Positions 1 to 11,417 are shown, counted from the first letter of the stretch. The stretch: 64,000 bases of DNA from Gammaproteobacteria bacterium (GCA_026706665.1 JAPOYI010000031.1:32071-96070), one strand, 5' to 3'. A program made the numbers and translations. The notes: a model not told the origin generated them from the sequence alone.

Positions 1-2082
1 CGCCGCTTCGAGGTCACTGGGCTGGTGGTTGACGGCACGGTCGACTATCACGTCGACTGGCCGCCCGCGGAGGGCTTGCACGGAAGCGTCACGATTACCG
101 GCGAAGAGGCGCGGGGACGCGTCGCCGAGGGCGTGTTGTTCGGGGGCGAAATCCGGGATTCGGATATCCGGGTGCCGTTGCGCGGGGGATATGTGGACAT
201 GACGCTGCATGCGCGGGCCGCCGCCGCGCGCGCTCTCGACTTCGTGCGTACCACGCCGCTGGCGGAGGAACTGCACTTCGTCTCGGAAAGTTGGCGAGCC
301 GACGGTGCGTTGGGCATCGTCGGAGACCTGCGGATCCCCATCGACGATGCCTCGGGTCCCGCGAACCTCGACCTCGGTTTCGAGGTGGACGACGTGACGC
401 TCGACCTGGTTGACCTGAAACTGCTGTTTCGCGGCCTGAACGGGAACGCGCGATTTCAGTCTCCGCATCACTTTTCTTCAGCCGGGATAGACGGATTGCT
501 GTTTGGCTTTCCCGTCGAGATAACGGCTGCGGCTTCCGAAGATGCGAACGTCCTCGACTTTCGCGGAAGAGGTGCGGTGGCGGACATCTACCGCATTCTC
601 GAAACACACGAGGTTCCGATAGCGGCGGGCGTATTCGGCTTTGATGCGCGGCTGCGCGCGTTTGCCGATCCATCCCGCGCCCTCGAACTCGACGTGGATT
701 CGGACGGGGTGGGAATCGCCGTGAATCTGCCTCCGCCCCTGCACAAGTCTGCCAGGCAGCCGGGGCGGGTTGATGTCGAAATGGTCTTCGACGATGACTA
801 CACCCGCGCCGTCGTGCTGGGCGAAGCGTTTGAAGGGTGGTTGCACCTGCGTGACGGTGTCCTGTCGCGCGGTGCGATCGGCATCGGCGTGCCGCCCGGA
901 CCGCAGGACACTACTTCGTCGCACGTGCGCCTGTCTGGACACCTGGAGACGATTCGGCTCGAAGGGGATGCCTCCGACGTGATGCCGGAGACAGTGCCCT
1001 GGCGGCTTGATCGCCTGTCGGCGGGGAGCGTCTGGCTGGGCGACATCGAACTTAACCACGTCGCGCTCAACGGCATCGTCGGCAAGGACGGGGTTGCCAT
1101 TGGCATCGACAGCAACGAGGTGCGCGGCACCGTTGTCCTGGAGGGCGAGGAACCCGTTCTGCTGTCGCTGGACGAGGTCCGCGTCTCCGGGGAGGAATCC
1201 GATGGTGATCTTCTGGATGTTTCCATATTCGACCAGGTGCCTGCCGCCGACGTCACGATTGCCAGGGTTCTCCTCGGAGACGATGACTACGGCGCGTGGG
1301 CGTTCGGCGTTCGTCCCGACGACGGCGTCATTCGCCTCACGGGACTTGTGGGCAGTATCAAGGGCATGCGCATAGAGGCCGCGGACGACCTGGTGTGGGC
1401 AGGGGAATCCGATGCGTCCCTGTTCCGCGGACGGGTTACGGCCGCGGACCTGGCGCTGGTCTTGCCGCAGTGGGACTATGCGCCGAGCGTCGAGAGCACC
1501 AGCGTCGATATCGAAGCGGCAGTGGAATGGCCCGGCTCGCCGCTCAACTTCGAACTGGGCGAACTGACCGGCAGCATGCGAATGGCGATAGAAACGGGCC
1601 GGTTCCTTGAAGTGGACGAAGCGGCGGGCGCGAGAATCCTGTCGTTGCTCAACTTCGCGAACATCGCGCGACGGCTTCAGCTCGACTTCTCCGACGTGTT
1701 CGACAAGGGGATCGGCTTCGATCACGTCCGTGCCGATGGCGAACTCGACCGGGGCGTGCTGTCGTTTACCGAACCGATGGAAATACACGGTCGAGGTTCC
1801 GACTTCAGGATCAACGGCACGGTGGACCTGGCGGATGGCGCGCTGGACAACGAGATGATCGTCACGTTGCCCCTGTCGTCCAACTTGCCGTGGTACGCAT
1901 GGATTGCCACGGCCGAGCCCGCGACAGCGGTGGGCGTACTGGTGGGAAGGGAGATATTCAAGGAGCAGATCCAGACGCTTTCCAGTGCCAGGTATCGGAT
2001 CACGGGCACCATCGAGGACCCGAACCTGGAATTCGTTGGTATATTCCGAAGTGAAATGGATCGCCCCGGAGAAGAGGAGTGA
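1..2082 (+). CDS. yhdP: YhdP/AsmA-like (DUF3971) envelope protein, C-terminal part; 5' end lies outside the window
   Basis: Frame is open from base 1; AsmA-type C-terminal region ([19 protein letters not shown]-like ending) directly upstream of tldD, the usual yhdP-tldD order. Confidence 0.75.
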   Translation, partial: RRFEVTGLVVDGTVDYHVDWPPAEGLHGSVTITGEEARGRVAEGVLFGGEIRDSDIRVPLRGGYVDMTLHARAAAARALDFVRTTPLAEELHFVSESWRADGALGIVGDLRIPIDDASGPANLDLGFEVDDVTLDLVDLKLLFRGLNGNARFQSPHHFSSAGIDGLLFGFPVEITAAASEDANVLDFRGRGAVADIYRILETHEVPIAAGVFGFDARLRAFADPSRALELDVDSDGVGIAVNLPPPLHKSARQPGRVDVEMVFDDDYTRAVVLGEAFEGWLHLRDGVLSRGAIGIGVPPGPQDTTSSHVRLSGHLETIRLEGDASDVMPETVPWRLDRLSAGSVWLGDIELNHVALNGIVGKDGVAIGIDSNEVRGTVVLEGEEPVLLSLDEVRVSGEESDGDLLDVSIFDQVPAADVTIARVLLGDDDYGAWAFGVRPDDGVIRLTGLVGSIKGMRIEAADDLVWAGESDASLFRGRVTAADLALVLPQWDYAPSVESTSVDIEAAVEWPGSPLNFELGELTGSMRMAIETGRFLEVDEAAGARILSLLNFANIARRLQLDFSDVFDKGIGFDHVRADGELDRGVLSFTEPMEIHGRGSDFRINGTVDLADGALDNEMIVTLPLSSNLPWYAWIATAEPATAVGVLVGREIFKEQIQTLSSARYRITGTIEDPNLEFVGIFRSEMDRPGEEE

Positions 2083-3527
2083 CGCAGCTCATCGAAACCG
2101 CAAAGCGGGAACTGTGGGAGGCTGGCGAGATCGGCGAGAGGGACGTGTCGCGGCTCATCGGGAGGCTGATGCACCGGCAGGTGGACGCGGGTGAGCTGTT
2201 CTTCCAGCAGAGGAGGATGGAGTCCTGGACCCTGGAGGACGGACTGGTCAAGGACGGTACGTTCAGCGTCGACCGGGGGGTGGGAGTGCGTGCCGTCAGC
2301 GGCGAGAAGACGGGGTTCGCCTATGCCGACGACATCGTCCTGCCGGCGCTCGGGAAGGCTGCGGACGCGGCGCGCACGATCGCCCGTTCCGGCGGCGACG
2401 GGTCGATTCAGGCGTACCGACGGCGCGAGGTGGCGCCCCGCTATGCGGGCACGGATCCGCTTGCGTCGTTTCCGGAACGGGACAAGGTGGCGCTCCTCGG
2501 CCGCACGGACGCGTTCGCGCGAAGCCTCGACCCGCTCGTGACGCAGGTCACGGCCCGGCTCGCGGCGAGTTTTGAGACGAACCTGGTGGTGGGGAGCGAC
2601 GGCACCTTCGCCGGCGACGTGCGACCCCTGGTGCGCTTCGACGTATCCGTGATCGTCGAGAAGGACGGCCGCAGGGAACGGGGTTTCGCCGGCGGCGGCG
2701 GCCGGCACGACTTCTCCTGGATACTGTCGGGCGATGCCGACGGGCAAGCGCGGCGGTACGTGCGCGAAGCGGTCCGCCAGGCACTCACGAACCTCGAGGC
2801 GGTGGATGCGCCCGCAGGTTCCATGCCGGTGATACTGGCCCCGGGGTGGGCCGGGGTCCTGTTGCACGAAGCGGTCGGGCATGGGCTGGAGGGAGACTTC
2901 AATCGGAAGGGAACGTCGGCCTACGCGGGAAGGGTCGGCGAGAGGGTGGCGTCGGAACTGTGTACGGTCGTCGACGACGCGACGATGAAGGACAGGCGCG
3001 GATCGCTCAACCTCGACGATGAAGGTACGCCGGGCCAGCGCACCGTGCTGATCGAAAACGGGGTGCTCAGGGGATACATGCAGGACAAGCTCAACGCGCG
3101 CCTGATGAAAGCGGCTCCCACCGGAAACGGACGCAGGGAGTCCTACGCCTGCCTGCCCATGCCGCGAATGACGAACACGTTGTTGCTGGCGGGGGAATCC
3201 GATCCCGGGGAGATTCTCGCGAGTGTCGCCGACGGCGTGTACGCGGTCAGTTTCGGCGGTGGACAGGTGGACATCACGTCGGGACGGTTCGTCTTCTCCG
3301 CCACCGAGGCATACCGGATCGAGAAGGGCAGGGTGACACGGCCGGTCCGGGGAATGAGCCTGGTTGGCAGCGGTCCCGAAGTCATGACCCGGGTCTCGAT
3401 GGTGGGGAACGATCTCGCGCTCGACCAGGGTGTCGGCACGTGCGGGAAGGAGGGGCAGAGCGTTCCCGTCGGCGTCGGGCAACCGACCGTGAAGATCGAC
3501 GAGATCACCGTCGGCGGCACGGCCTGA
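2079..3527 (+). CDS. tldD: Metalloprotease TldD
   Basis: 482 aa; [30 protein letters not shown] motif typical of TldD; followed by pmbA. Confidence 0.93.
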   Translation: MTQLIETAKRELWEAGEIGERDVSRLIGRLMHRQVDAGELFFQQRRMESWTLEDGLVKDGTFSVDRGVGVRAVSGEKTGFAYADDIVLPALGKAADAARTIARSGGDGSIQAYRRREVAPRYAGTDPLASFPERDKVALLGRTDAFARSLDPLVTQVTARLAASFETNLVVGSDGTFAGDVRPLVRFDVSVIVEKDGRRERGFAGGGGRHDFSWILSGDADGQARRYVREAVRQALTNLEAVDAPAGSMPVILAPGWAGVLLHEAVGHGLEGDFNRKGTSAYAGRVGERVASELCTVVDDATMKDRRGSLNLDDEGTPGQRTVLIENGVLRGYMQDKLNARLMKAAPTGNGRRESYACLPMPRMTNTLLLAGESDPGEILASVADGVYAVSFGGGQVDITSGRFVFSATEAYRIEKGRVTRPVRGMSLVGSGPEVMTRVSMVGNDLALDQGVGTCGKEGQSVPVGVGQPTVKIDEITVGGTA

Positions 3528-3539
3528 GGCGTGGAACCC

Positions 3540-4868
3540 ATGGGCGCGTCCGACCTGGAGTCGGATCTCAAGCACCTCGTCGGCGACATCCTCGACGAAG
3601 CGAAGAGGCAGGGCGCCACCGCCGCGGAGGTCTCGGTGGGCGACGACGAGGGATTGACGATCGCGGTGCGGCAGCGCGATATCGAGACCATCGAGTTCAG
3701 CCAGGATCGAGGTTTCGGCATCACGGTGTATGCGGGCGCCCGCAAGGGGACCGCCACGACGTCGGATAGCCGGCCCGAAGCCGTGCGCGCGACGGTAGGG
3801 GCGGCCCTCGGCATCGCGCGCCACACCGAGGACGACGAATGCAACGGTCTCGCCGACCCGGAACGAATGGCGAGGGATCTGCCGGACCTCGATCTCCACC
3901 ACCCGTGGACGATGGACGCCGACGCGTTGCGGGACCTGGCCCTCGAAACGGAGGCCACGGCGCTCGACTACGACGGCCGGATCGTCAATTCCGAGGGTGC
4001 TGAAGTTGCGACGCAGCGTTCGTGCCGCGTCTACGGCAACTCCCACGGTTTCCTGGGCGCCGTGACGGGGACGCGGCACAGCGTTCACTGCGCGGTGGTG
4101 GCCGGGGACGACGCGGGAATGGAGCGGGATCACTGGTACAGCATCGCCCGCGACCCGGAAGAACTCGACAGCCATGTCAGCGTTGGCGAGGAGGCCGCCC
4201 GGCGCGCCCTGGCCCGGCTCGGCACGAAGCGATTAAGGACCGGAAACTGGCCGGTACTGTTCAGTCCACGCATGGCGGCGGGATTGATCGGGCATCTCGT
4301 CGGTGCCATCAGCGGGGGTGCCCTGTATCGGCGTGCCTCCTACCTCACGGACTCGCTCGGCAAGCCCGTTGCGGCGAAGGGCATTACCCTCGCCGAGTAT
4401 CCGCACCTGCCGAAAGGTCTCGGCAGCGCGGGTTTTGACGGCGACGGCGTCGCGACGGCCAGCAAGGCGTTCGTGCACGAGGGACGCCTCGATCACTATG
4501 TCCTCGGGTCCTACTCGGCCCGGCGGCTCGGAATGGAAACGACCGGTAACGCAGGGGGCGTGTTCAACCTTCGGCTTGAGACCGATACGGTGTGCCCCGC
4601 GGCGCTGATGCGGGAAATGGGGACCGGCCTGGTCGTGACCGAACTGATGGGCCAGGGCGTCGACCTGGTTTCCGGACACTATTCGCGCGCGGCGGCCGGG
4701 TTCTGGATCGAGAACGGCGAACCGGCGTATCCGGTGGAGAAGGTGACTATCGCCTCGACGCTGAACGAGATGTACCACGGCATCGTGGCCGCCGGCGACG
4801 ACATTGATCGCCGCAGCAACATACACACGGGATCGATACTGGTCCGATCCATGACCGTGGCGAACTGA
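3540..4868 (+). CDS. pmbA: Metalloprotease subunit PmbA/TldE
   Basis: Typical PmbA sequence (RDIETIEFSQDRGFGITVYAGARKGTATTSD; NIHTGSILVRSMTVAN C-terminus). Start chosen at the ATG at 3540; an upstream GTG is possible. Confidence 0.9.
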   Translation: MGASDLESDLKHLVGDILDEAKRQGATAAEVSVGDDEGLTIAVRQRDIETIEFSQDRGFGITVYAGARKGTATTSDSRPEAVRATVGAALGIARHTEDDECNGLADPERMARDLPDLDLHHPWTMDADALRDLALETEATALDYDGRIVNSEGAEVATQRSCRVYGNSHGFLGAVTGTRHSVHCAVVAGDDAGMERDHWYSIARDPEELDSHVSVGEEAARRALARLGTKRLRTGNWPVLFSPRMAAGLIGHLVGAISGGALYRRASYLTDSLGKPVAAKGITLAEYPHLPKGLGSAGFDGDGVATASKAFVHEGRLDHYVLGSYSARRLGMETTGNAGGVFNLRLETDTVCPAALMREMGTGLVVTELMGQGVDLVSGHYSRAAAGFWIENGEPAYPVEKVTIASTLNEMYHGIVAAGDDIDRRSNIHTGSILVRSMTVAN

Positions 4869-4869
4869 A

Positions 4870-6070
4870 TCGGCGCCCGCGCCGGCGCGCTGGGAGCCTT
4901 CAGCGCTCCACCCGCCGCCGAGCGCCTGATAAAGATCCAGGATGGCGTTGACGTAGGAGCTCTTGTTTCCGAGCATCGCATTGCGCGCCGAATACAGCGA
5001 TTGCTGGGCGGTCAGCAAGCTCAAGTAGTCGATCACCCCTTCGCGGTATCGAACTTCGGCGATCCGCAGTGTTTCCTCGGCATTGGTTAGCTGTTCCCGC
5101 AACAGCTTTTCCTGCGATTCCAGCAACTCGATGGCACCCAGGATCACGTCGATGTCACTGAACGCCCGTATCACGGTCTGGCGATAGTTCGCGAGCGCGG
5201 TTTCCATTTCGAGCCTGGCAGTTTCGTTGGCTCTCCCGCGGCGCCCGAAATCAAACACTGTCTGGACCAGCGAAGATGCCACCGAAACCGACAGGCTGCC
5301 GGCGGCAACCAGATCGCGCAACGCATCGCTGGAGCGGCGCGCGGAGCCGGTGAGCGAAATGCGTGGGAACAGGGCATTGCGTGCCATTGTCACGTTGGCC
5401 CGCGCTTGGCGCAGGCTCAATTCGGCCTGAACGATATCCGGCCGTCGCCTCAGCAGGTCCGACGGCATCCCCGGAGCGATACGAGGCGTGCGCAATCCCT
5501 CCAAGGTGGTGGCCCGCACCGCAAAGTCCCGCCCGGACTCGGCCATCAATGCGGCGAGCGCCGCGCGTGCGGCGAACTCCTGATGGCGCAACTGGGCCAG
5601 CGCATAACGCTGCTGCTGCACCTGTATTGCCTGCTGTAGCGCATCGATGGGCGTCAGAACTCCCGCATTCACGCGCGCTTGGGTAATGCGCGCGATCGCC
5701 TCGGCCCGCTGCAGGTTGCTCCGCGCCGCCTGGATCTGATCGCGGCTCAGCAACACCCGAAAGTAGGCGGATGCCGCCGTAACAAAGGTCGACAGACGAA
5801 TGCTGGCGCGGGTCGCCACAGCCGACTCGTATCCGATGAGAATCGACTGATGGCGAGCTGGCACATGAATCACATCCACCATGCCGGAACTCACTGAAAG
5901 ATCGGTGCCGACCTCCGCTGCGCTGTCGGCGAACTCGCCGTCTGCGGTCTTGGAACCTGCCCACGACGTGCCAGTCGAAAGCTCCGCCCTGGGCACTCCA
6001 AAAAGGTCGAGACTCGCATCGGTCAGCGCAATCTGGGCCGGCGTGTCGTTCACTACCTTGGGGAGCGGTG
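4870..6070 (-). pseudogene. NodT/OprM-type outer-membrane efflux protein, both ends apparently lost
   Basis: Minus-strand frame (within ORF 4233..6128) has ...AYFRVLLSRDQIQAARSNLQRAEAI... LLRRRPDIVQAELSLRQARANVTMARNALFPRISLTGSA... LDLYQALGGGW. No signal peptide, lipobox or N-terminal helix; the frame runs on antisense into pmbA instead of stopping after GGGW. Confidence 0.75.
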
Positions 6071-6072
6071 TC

Positions 6073-6444
6073 CGGCGCTGGCGGGGCGAGCTGGAACGGA
6101 TCATTCCAAAAGCCGCAAACGTCAACAACGTGGTTAGCTACACCGCCGTATTCGAAGTGGAGAACCCGGACGGCGCATTGCTGCCGGACATGACCGCGCA
6201 GGTGTTCTTCGAATTGTCCGAGCCGCGCCGGGTGCTGTCCGTCCCGGTGGACATGCTGGCGAACTTCGGCGGCGCCGTGCCGGGCGGTGGTCGCGCCGCC
6301 AAGGCGCGCCTCCTGCGCGATGACGGCGGCATTGAGTTGCGCGAAGTCATCGTCGGCGAAATCGGCAGCAGTTACGCCGAAGTGTTGGAGGGTCTGGGGG
6401 AAGGCGACAGGGTGGTCGCGCCGGAATCCGATCGCTCGCAGTGA
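6073..6444 (+). pseudogene. MacA-like periplasmic adaptor, C-terminal fragment only
   Basis: WRGELERIIPKAANVNNVVSYTAVFEVENPDGALLPDMTAQVFF... is the C-terminal barrel/MP domain of MacA; no hairpin, lipoyl domain or membrane anchor upstream. Confidence 0.75.
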
Positions 6445-8429
6445 ACGATGCCGCGCTGATCGAGCTCGAAGGCATCAGCCGGCGCTACAAGGGACAGGGC
6501 GGCGCTTCGACAGTCGCCCTTCGCGATGTCTCACTGCGCCTTCATGCGGGCGAATTCGTCTGCATCACTGGTCCGTCGGGCTCGGGCAAGTCGACGTTGA
6601 TGCACGTGCTGGGCTGCCTGGACAGTCCGGACAGCGGCGTATACCGGCTGGCGGGCCGCGAAGTATCCGACCTTGGAGGCGACGGCCTGGCCTGGCTGCG
6701 CCGGCATTTCTTCGGCTTCGTGTTCCAGAGCTACAACTTGCTAACCTCCGCTACCGCTGCGGAAAACGTGGAGCTGCCCGCCGTTTACGCTGGCCTGGCG
6801 CGCAAGCCGCGACGCGCGAGAGCACTTGATCTGCTGGCGGCGTTCGGCCTCGAGGCGCGCGCCAGTCACCGTCCAGCCGCGTTGTCGGGGGGCGAGCAGC
6901 AGCGCGTTTCCATCGCCCGCGCCCTCATGAACGGCGGTCGGGTGGTCTTGGCGGACGAACCTACCGGTGCGCTGGACCGCAGGAACGGCGACGAAGTTCT
7001 GCGGATGCTGGAGGTGTTGGCTCGCCGCGGGCACACGGTGGTTCTGATCACGCACAATCCCGAAGTGGCCGCGCGAGCAGGACGGCGCATCGAGCTCTTG
7101 GGCGGCCGCGTTGTTGCCGATTCCGGGCCAGGCGCCGAATACCGAAACCGCCTACCGGAAGCAGACGCGCCTGCCATCGAGCGCGTTTCCATGGGCGCGG
7201 GGGCGCGGGCGGTCGAATGGCTGCGCTCCGGCGTGGTCTCGCTCCGCGCCAACCTGCTGCGCACGCGGCGCGTTCGCGCGGTCTTGTCCGTGTTTTGCAT
7301 CATGCTGGGGGTGTGGTCCGTCGCGACGCTGTTGATGATCGCGGAAGGCGCCTACCGGCAGACTGTGCAACAAGTGTATCGATTGGGTGCCGACCAATTC
7401 GATGTCCACCCCGCGGCGCGGGAAGGGGCGGCGGCGAACCCGCTGGCGATGGAGGACGCCGCGGCGATCGCCGCGCAGGTGTCGAATGTGCGGCATGTGG
7501 CGCCGGAGTTCAGCCAACGCATGACGGTCCGTCGCGGTGCGGCCGATATGCAGGCGAACGTGGAGAGCATTCTGCCGAAAGCGTCGGGGCCTCCAAATGG
7601 ATCGGAGTTTCGGGTCCTGAGAAAGGGGGCAATCATTAGTGAGCGGGACAACGAACATCGTGAGCAGGTCGCGCTGATCGGGTGGGGGATAGAGCGCGAA
7701 CTCTTTCCGCCGGACGTGGATGCCGTGGACCGGCATATGTTGATCGGGAACGTGCCGTTCAGGGTGAAGGGGGTGCTGTCCGGACCGAATGCGACTGCGA
7801 AGGAGCGAAATTGGCGCACGGGTCGGGACTCCGATGTTGTGCTCATACCGTTTCGAACCGGCGCCGCGCTTCTGCACGGCACGGACAAGCCGCAGTTGCT
7901 GAGCGTGTTCGTGGAAGACCCGCAGGAAATGGGCCAGACCGTCGCCGAAGTGCGGGAGCTCCTGATTCGCAGGCACGGCGGCGCGGATTTCCGCTTCGAC
8001 TTCGACCCGGACCGCGCTAGACGGGCCGGCGAAACACGCAGGCAGCTTTGGCTGGGCTTCGGTTCGCTCGGCGGCATTGCGCTTTTGGTCGGGGGCATGG
8101 GCGTGATGGCCATCATGCTGATGTCGGTGAAGGAGCGCACGCGCGAAATCGGCATCCGAATGGCAGCCGGCGCACGGCGAAGGGACATAACGCAGCAGTT
8201 CGTCATCGAGGCGGCGGTGCTCGCCACGGTGGGGGGGATACTGGGCGTGGCGGCTTGCATTGCGACCGGGCCGCTGCTTCGCCTGTTTGATTTTCCCGCC
8301 GCGTTCGCGCCGGAAATCGCACTTGCGGCGCTGGCATTCTCGATGGCGACGGGGCTTATATTCGGCGTCGTTCCGGCTCGACGCGCTTCGGGGCTGGATC
8401 CGGTGGCCGCGTTGCGAACCGCAGAGTAA
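6441..8429 (+). CDS. macB: MacB-type ABC transporter (ATPase-permease fusion)
   Basis: 662 aa; Walker A GPSGSGKST, signature LSGGEQQR, Walker B VVLADEPTGALD, MacB_PCD plus FtsX C-terminal domain. Confidence 0.88.
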   Translation: MNDAALIELEGISRRYKGQGGASTVALRDVSLRLHAGEFVCITGPSGSGKSTLMHVLGCLDSPDSGVYRLAGREVSDLGGDGLAWLRRHFFGFVFQSYNLLTSATAAENVELPAVYAGLARKPRRARALDLLAAFGLEARASHRPAALSGGEQQRVSIARALMNGGRVVLADEPTGALDRRNGDEVLRMLEVLARRGHTVVLITHNPEVAARAGRRIELLGGRVVADSGPGAEYRNRLPEADAPAIERVSMGAGARAVEWLRSGVVSLRANLLRTRRVRAVLSVFCIMLGVWSVATLLMIAEGAYRQTVQQVYRLGADQFDVHPAAREGAAANPLAMEDAAAIAAQVSNVRHVAPEFSQRMTVRRGAADMQANVESILPKASGPPNGSEFRVLRKGAIISERDNEHREQVALIGWGIERELFPPDVDAVDRHMLIGNVPFRVKGVLSGPNATAKERNWRTGRDSDVVLIPFRTGAALLHGTDKPQLLSVFVEDPQEMGQTVAEVRELLIRRHGGADFRFDFDPDRARRAGETRRQLWLGFGSLGGIALLVGGMGVMAIMLMSVKERTREIGIRMAAGARRRDITQQFVIEAAVLATVGGILGVAACIATGPLLRLFDFPAAFAPEIALAALAFSMATGLIFGVVPARRASGLDPVAALRTAE

Positions 8430-8524
8430 CGCCCAGCTCTTCGCCTCCTTTGGCGGACTTCCCGGGGTCGCGATCGCCCCGCTGTCCGGCGCATAGGCGA
8501 TGCGATCTTTGCGTTCAGCGAAAG

Positions 8525-8794
8525 CTACTGCTCTTCGCCGAAACGATCCCCAATCAGGCGGGAGATCGCGGCAAACGCTTCCTCCTCCTCGCCGCCGCTG
8601 GTACGCAGCGTCAGGACGGTACCTTGACCGGCGGCAAGCATCATCACCTTCATGATGCTCTTGGCGTCGACGTTCTTCTCGCCGACGCAGAGCTCGATGC
8701 TGCAGGTGAAGGTCTTGGCCAGATTGACGAGCTTCGCCGCCGCGCGCGCGTGAAGCCCCAGGGCGTTGACGATGACGACTTCTCCATCGGTCAT
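8525..8794 (-). CDS. ptsO: HPr-family phosphocarrier (NPr)
   Basis: IVNALGLHARAAAKLVNLAKTF with the HPr His motif; 89 aa. Confidence 0.92.
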   Translation of the reverse strand: MTDGEVVIVNALGLHARAAAKLVNLAKTFTCSIELCVGEKNVDAKSIMKVMMLAAGQGTVLTLRTSGGEEEEAFAAISRLIGDRFGEEQ

Positions 8795-8842
8795 GGGTGT
8801 TGCCGAAAACAGGTCACGTGGCCTGTCGGGAACCAGGAAAGT

Positions 8843-9322
8843 TCACGCGGCCGCCGCGCCATCGAGCATGGCCATCACTTCACGGAACAGCTCGCCGTCA
8901 TCCTGGGCGCGGCGCAATCGAATCGGATTGGCCGGTTCGTTCAGCACGCTGACCAACACGCCGAGGATGTCGAGGTGAACCTGCGCGGCATCGCGGGGAA
9001 CCACGAGCGTGAAAACGAGATCGACGCGGCGGTCGTCCGGCGCATCGAAGTCGATGGGTTGCGCCAGGCGCATGAAAGCCGCGAGGGGCCGCTCGCACTG
9101 CATGCGGCAGTGCGGGACCGCCACACCGTCGCCCAGACCGGTGCTGCCGAGGCGTTCGCGCGCGAGCAACTCGCGAAGCAGGAGCCTGGCGTCCACGTCG
9201 GGATTCTGCGCGGCAATAAGCTGTGCGGCCCGTTCGAGGGCCGATTTCCTCGAAGCTGCATGTAGGTCCGTTCGTGTGCAGCCGGGGTGGAGGACTGATC
9301 GAAAGTTGATCATGGTGCTCAA
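8843..9322 (-). CDS. ptsN: PTS IIA-like nitrogen regulatory protein
   Basis: LGDGVAVPHCRMQC active-site motif; located between npr and hpf. Confidence 0.9.
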   Translation of the reverse strand: MSTMINFRSVLHPGCTRTDLHAASRKSALERAAQLIAAQNPDVDARLLLRELLARERLGSTGLGDGVAVPHCRMQCERPLAAFMRLAQPIDFDAPDDRRVDLVFTLVVPRDAAQVHLDILGVLVSVLNEPANPIRLRRAQDDGELFREVMAMLDGAAAA

Positions 9323-9346
9323 GTCCTTGAGGCATCCGAGCCGGGG

Positions 9347-9649
9347 CTACACCGTCCGCGTGCGGTGATCCGAGATCTTTTCCTTGTGTTTGAGCACCTG
9401 GCGGTCGAGCTTGTTCGACAACGCGTCGATGGCGGCGTAGAGGTCCGAGTCGTCGGCGCTGGCGAAGAGTTCGACGCCGTTCGCGTGGACGGTGGCCTCG
9501 GCCCGCTGCACCAGCTTGTCGACGGACAGGACCACGCGGACATTGGTGATGTGGTCGTAATGACGTTCCAGGCGTCCGATCTTGTTCTCGGCATAGGCCC
9601 GAATGGCATCGGTGACCTCCAGGTGGTGTCCGGAAATGTTCAGTTGCAT
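9347..9649 (-). CDS. hpf: Ribosome hibernation promoting factor
   Basis: MQLNISGHHLEVTDAIRAYAENKIGRLERHYDHITNVRVVL...; start set at 9649. Confidence 0.92.
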   Translation of the reverse strand: MQLNISGHHLEVTDAIRAYAENKIGRLERHYDHITNVRVVLSVDKLVQRAEATVHANGVELFASADDSDLYAAIDALSNKLDRQVLKHKEKISDHRTRTV

Positions 9650-9730
9650 GAAGACTCCCTGTCTGGTTTGCGGTTGACTTCTCGAGAATGTTCGGTGTCC
9701 CCCGAACCATTGGAACGCGGGGACTTCCGA

Positions 9731-9850
9731 GTGCCCCACAGCCGGTGCCTTCGGCTCCGGGTGTGGCCCGGCCCCACTCGACTCCCATGCAACAACCGCA
9801 TCCGGTCGCTGACGCTCCTTGGATGCGTTTGTTTCATGAGAGGGGTTCCC
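9731..9850 (+). repeat. R2 repeat copy between rpoN and hpf
   Basis: GTGCCCCACAGCCGGTGCCTTCGGCTCCGGGTGTGGCCCGGCCCCACTCGACTCCCATGCAACAACCGCATCCGGTCGCTGACGCTCC...GTTTGTTTCATGAGAGGGG aligns with the ftsI-internal units. Confidence 0.85.
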
Positions 9851-9857
9851 ACGACGG

Positions 9858-11345
9858 TCAAACCAATCTCCGCCGGTCGTTGGAGGAAGGTATCGCCATG
9901 GACTCCCGGTACTTTGCGACGGTTCGGCGCGCCACTGCTATGTTGCGTTCGCGAAGCATGGACGCAATCCTGCTGTCGCTCAATGGCCTGTTCGGATTCT
10001 CCTCGCCGACGTATCGCCTGATGAGTGCGCGGATAGCGGTGCTGGACACTTCTCCCCCGGTCGCGGTGCCGACATGGCTTGAGAAAAAGTACTTGAGCTC
10101 GAAGATTCCGCGCGGTGTCCGCATGTACTTGCGAGTCGTAACGCGCGAAATCGTCGACTCGTGCATCCCCACGGCATTCGCGATGTCCGCGAGGACGAGG
10201 GGTTTCATCGCCTCTTCGCCATGGTCGAGGAAACCGCGCTGGCGCTCGACGATCTGGGTCGCGACCTTGAGCAGCGTTTCATTGCGGTTCCTCAAGCTCT
10301 TCAGAAACCAGCGGGCATCCTGCAGGTTGTTGCGCAGAAACGCGTTGTCGGCGCTCGAATCCCCACGCCGCACCAGGCTGGCGTATTCGTCGTTGATGCG
10401 TAGCGTCGGCAGGGACTCGGTATTGAGTTCCACCAACCAGCGCCCCCTGTCCCCGTTAAAGTCCTTGCGCACGAACACGTCGGGCTCGATGTACTCGCAA
10501 TCGAAGTCGCCGACCGCCGCACCGGGACGGGGGTTCAGCGATCGGATCAGTTCCATGGCCCGCCTTAGCATGTCCACTTCGAGCCCGGAACCACGCGCGA
10601 GGGCGTTGAGGTCGCCCCGTGCGAGCGTGTCGAAGTGTCGCTCGACCAGCGCGACGGCATCGTCGCGCGAGGGCGTGTCCGCGGGCAACTGGTGGAGTTG
10701 CAAAAGCAGGCACTCGCGCAGATTCCTGGCGCCGACTCCCGCCGGCTCGAACTGCTGCACGCGCGCAAGCACCGCCTCCACGCCCTCGGCGGAAACGTCC
10801 TGCCCACCGAGTGCGCCGGCGATGGATTCGGCGATGTCCTGGAGGTCGACCTGCAGCATCCCGTCGGCATCGATGGCTTCGATGATGGCTGCGGCGACAA
10901 GCTTGTCCCGTGGCGGCATCGGCGAGAGGTTCAGTTGCCACAGGAGATGATCGGCGAGGGATTCGGAAGCGGGGTTGTCGAAGTCCACGCCTTCGGGCAA
11001 GGCAAGCGATGTCGGAGTCGACGCCTGGTAGACGTCATCCCAGCTCGTGTCGACCGGGAGTTCGTCGGGAATGCCCAGATCTTCGATTGAGCCATCGTTT
11101 TCGACGTCACCTTCCGGCGCGGATTCTTCGCGGCGTTCCCATTCGGGATCGCTCCCGAGATCTTCCGTCGCGATGTCGCCGAGGCCGTCGTCTTCGGCCA
11201 GTTCGAGCATTGGATTCGTTTCGAGGGCTTCGCGTATCTCGAGGTTCAGTTCCATGGACGAGAGTTGCATCAGGCGAATCGCCTGCTGCAACTGCGGCGT
11301 CATCTTCATCTGCTGGCCGAACCTGAGCGAAAGGGACTGTTTCAT
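9858..11345 (-). CDS. rpoN: RNA polymerase sigma-54 factor
   Basis: MKQSLSLRFGQQMKMTPQLQQAIRLMQLSSMELN... and RpoN box ARRTVAKYRESM. Start set at 11345; the longer ORF start (11420) would use repeat-derived sequence. Confidence 0.95.
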   Translation of the reverse strand: MKQSLSLRFGQQMKMTPQLQQAIRLMQLSSMELNLEIREALETNPMLELAEDDGLGDIATEDLGSDPEWERREESAPEGDVENDGSIEDLGIPDELPVDTSWDDVYQASTPTSLALPEGVDFDNPASESLADHLLWQLNLSPMPPRDKLVAAAIIEAIDADGMLQVDLQDIAESIAGALGGQDVSAEGVEAVLARVQQFEPAGVGARNLRECLLLQLHQLPADTPSRDDAVALVERHFDTLARGDLNALARGSGLEVDMLRRAMELIRSLNPRPGAAVGDFDCEYIEPDVFVRKDFNGDRGRWLVELNTESLPTLRINDEYASLVRRGDSSADNAFLRNNLQDARWFLKSLRNRNETLLKVATQIVERQRGFLDHGEEAMKPLVLADIANAVGMHESTISRVTTRKYMRTPRGIFELKYFFSSHVGTATGGEVSSTAIRALIRRYVGEENPNRPLSDSRIASMLRERNIAVARRTVAKYRESMAIPSSNDRRRLV

Positions 11346-11350
11346 TCGGC

Positions 11351-11395
11351 GTTCAGCGGTTGTTCCATGGACGGCGAGCGGGGACGGGCCACAGG
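11351..11395 (-). repeat. Partial R2 copy upstream of rpoN
   Basis: Minus strand GGCCCGTCCCCGCTCGCCGTCCATGGAACAACCGCTGAACGC vs R2 GGCCCGGCCCCGCTCGTCGACCATGCAACAACCGC. Confidence 0.6.
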
Positions 11396-11417
11396 TGGCG
11401 GCAGAGGGCGCGGCTTG

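Noticed and set aside
1722-4175. 817-aa minus-strand ORF across yhdP/tldD/pmbA
   Set aside because: Low-complexity Arg/His/Pro-rich antisense frame opposite three recognisable genes.
8450-9265. 271-aa plus-strand ORF across npr/ptsN
   Set aside because: Antisense to well-supported npr and ptsN.
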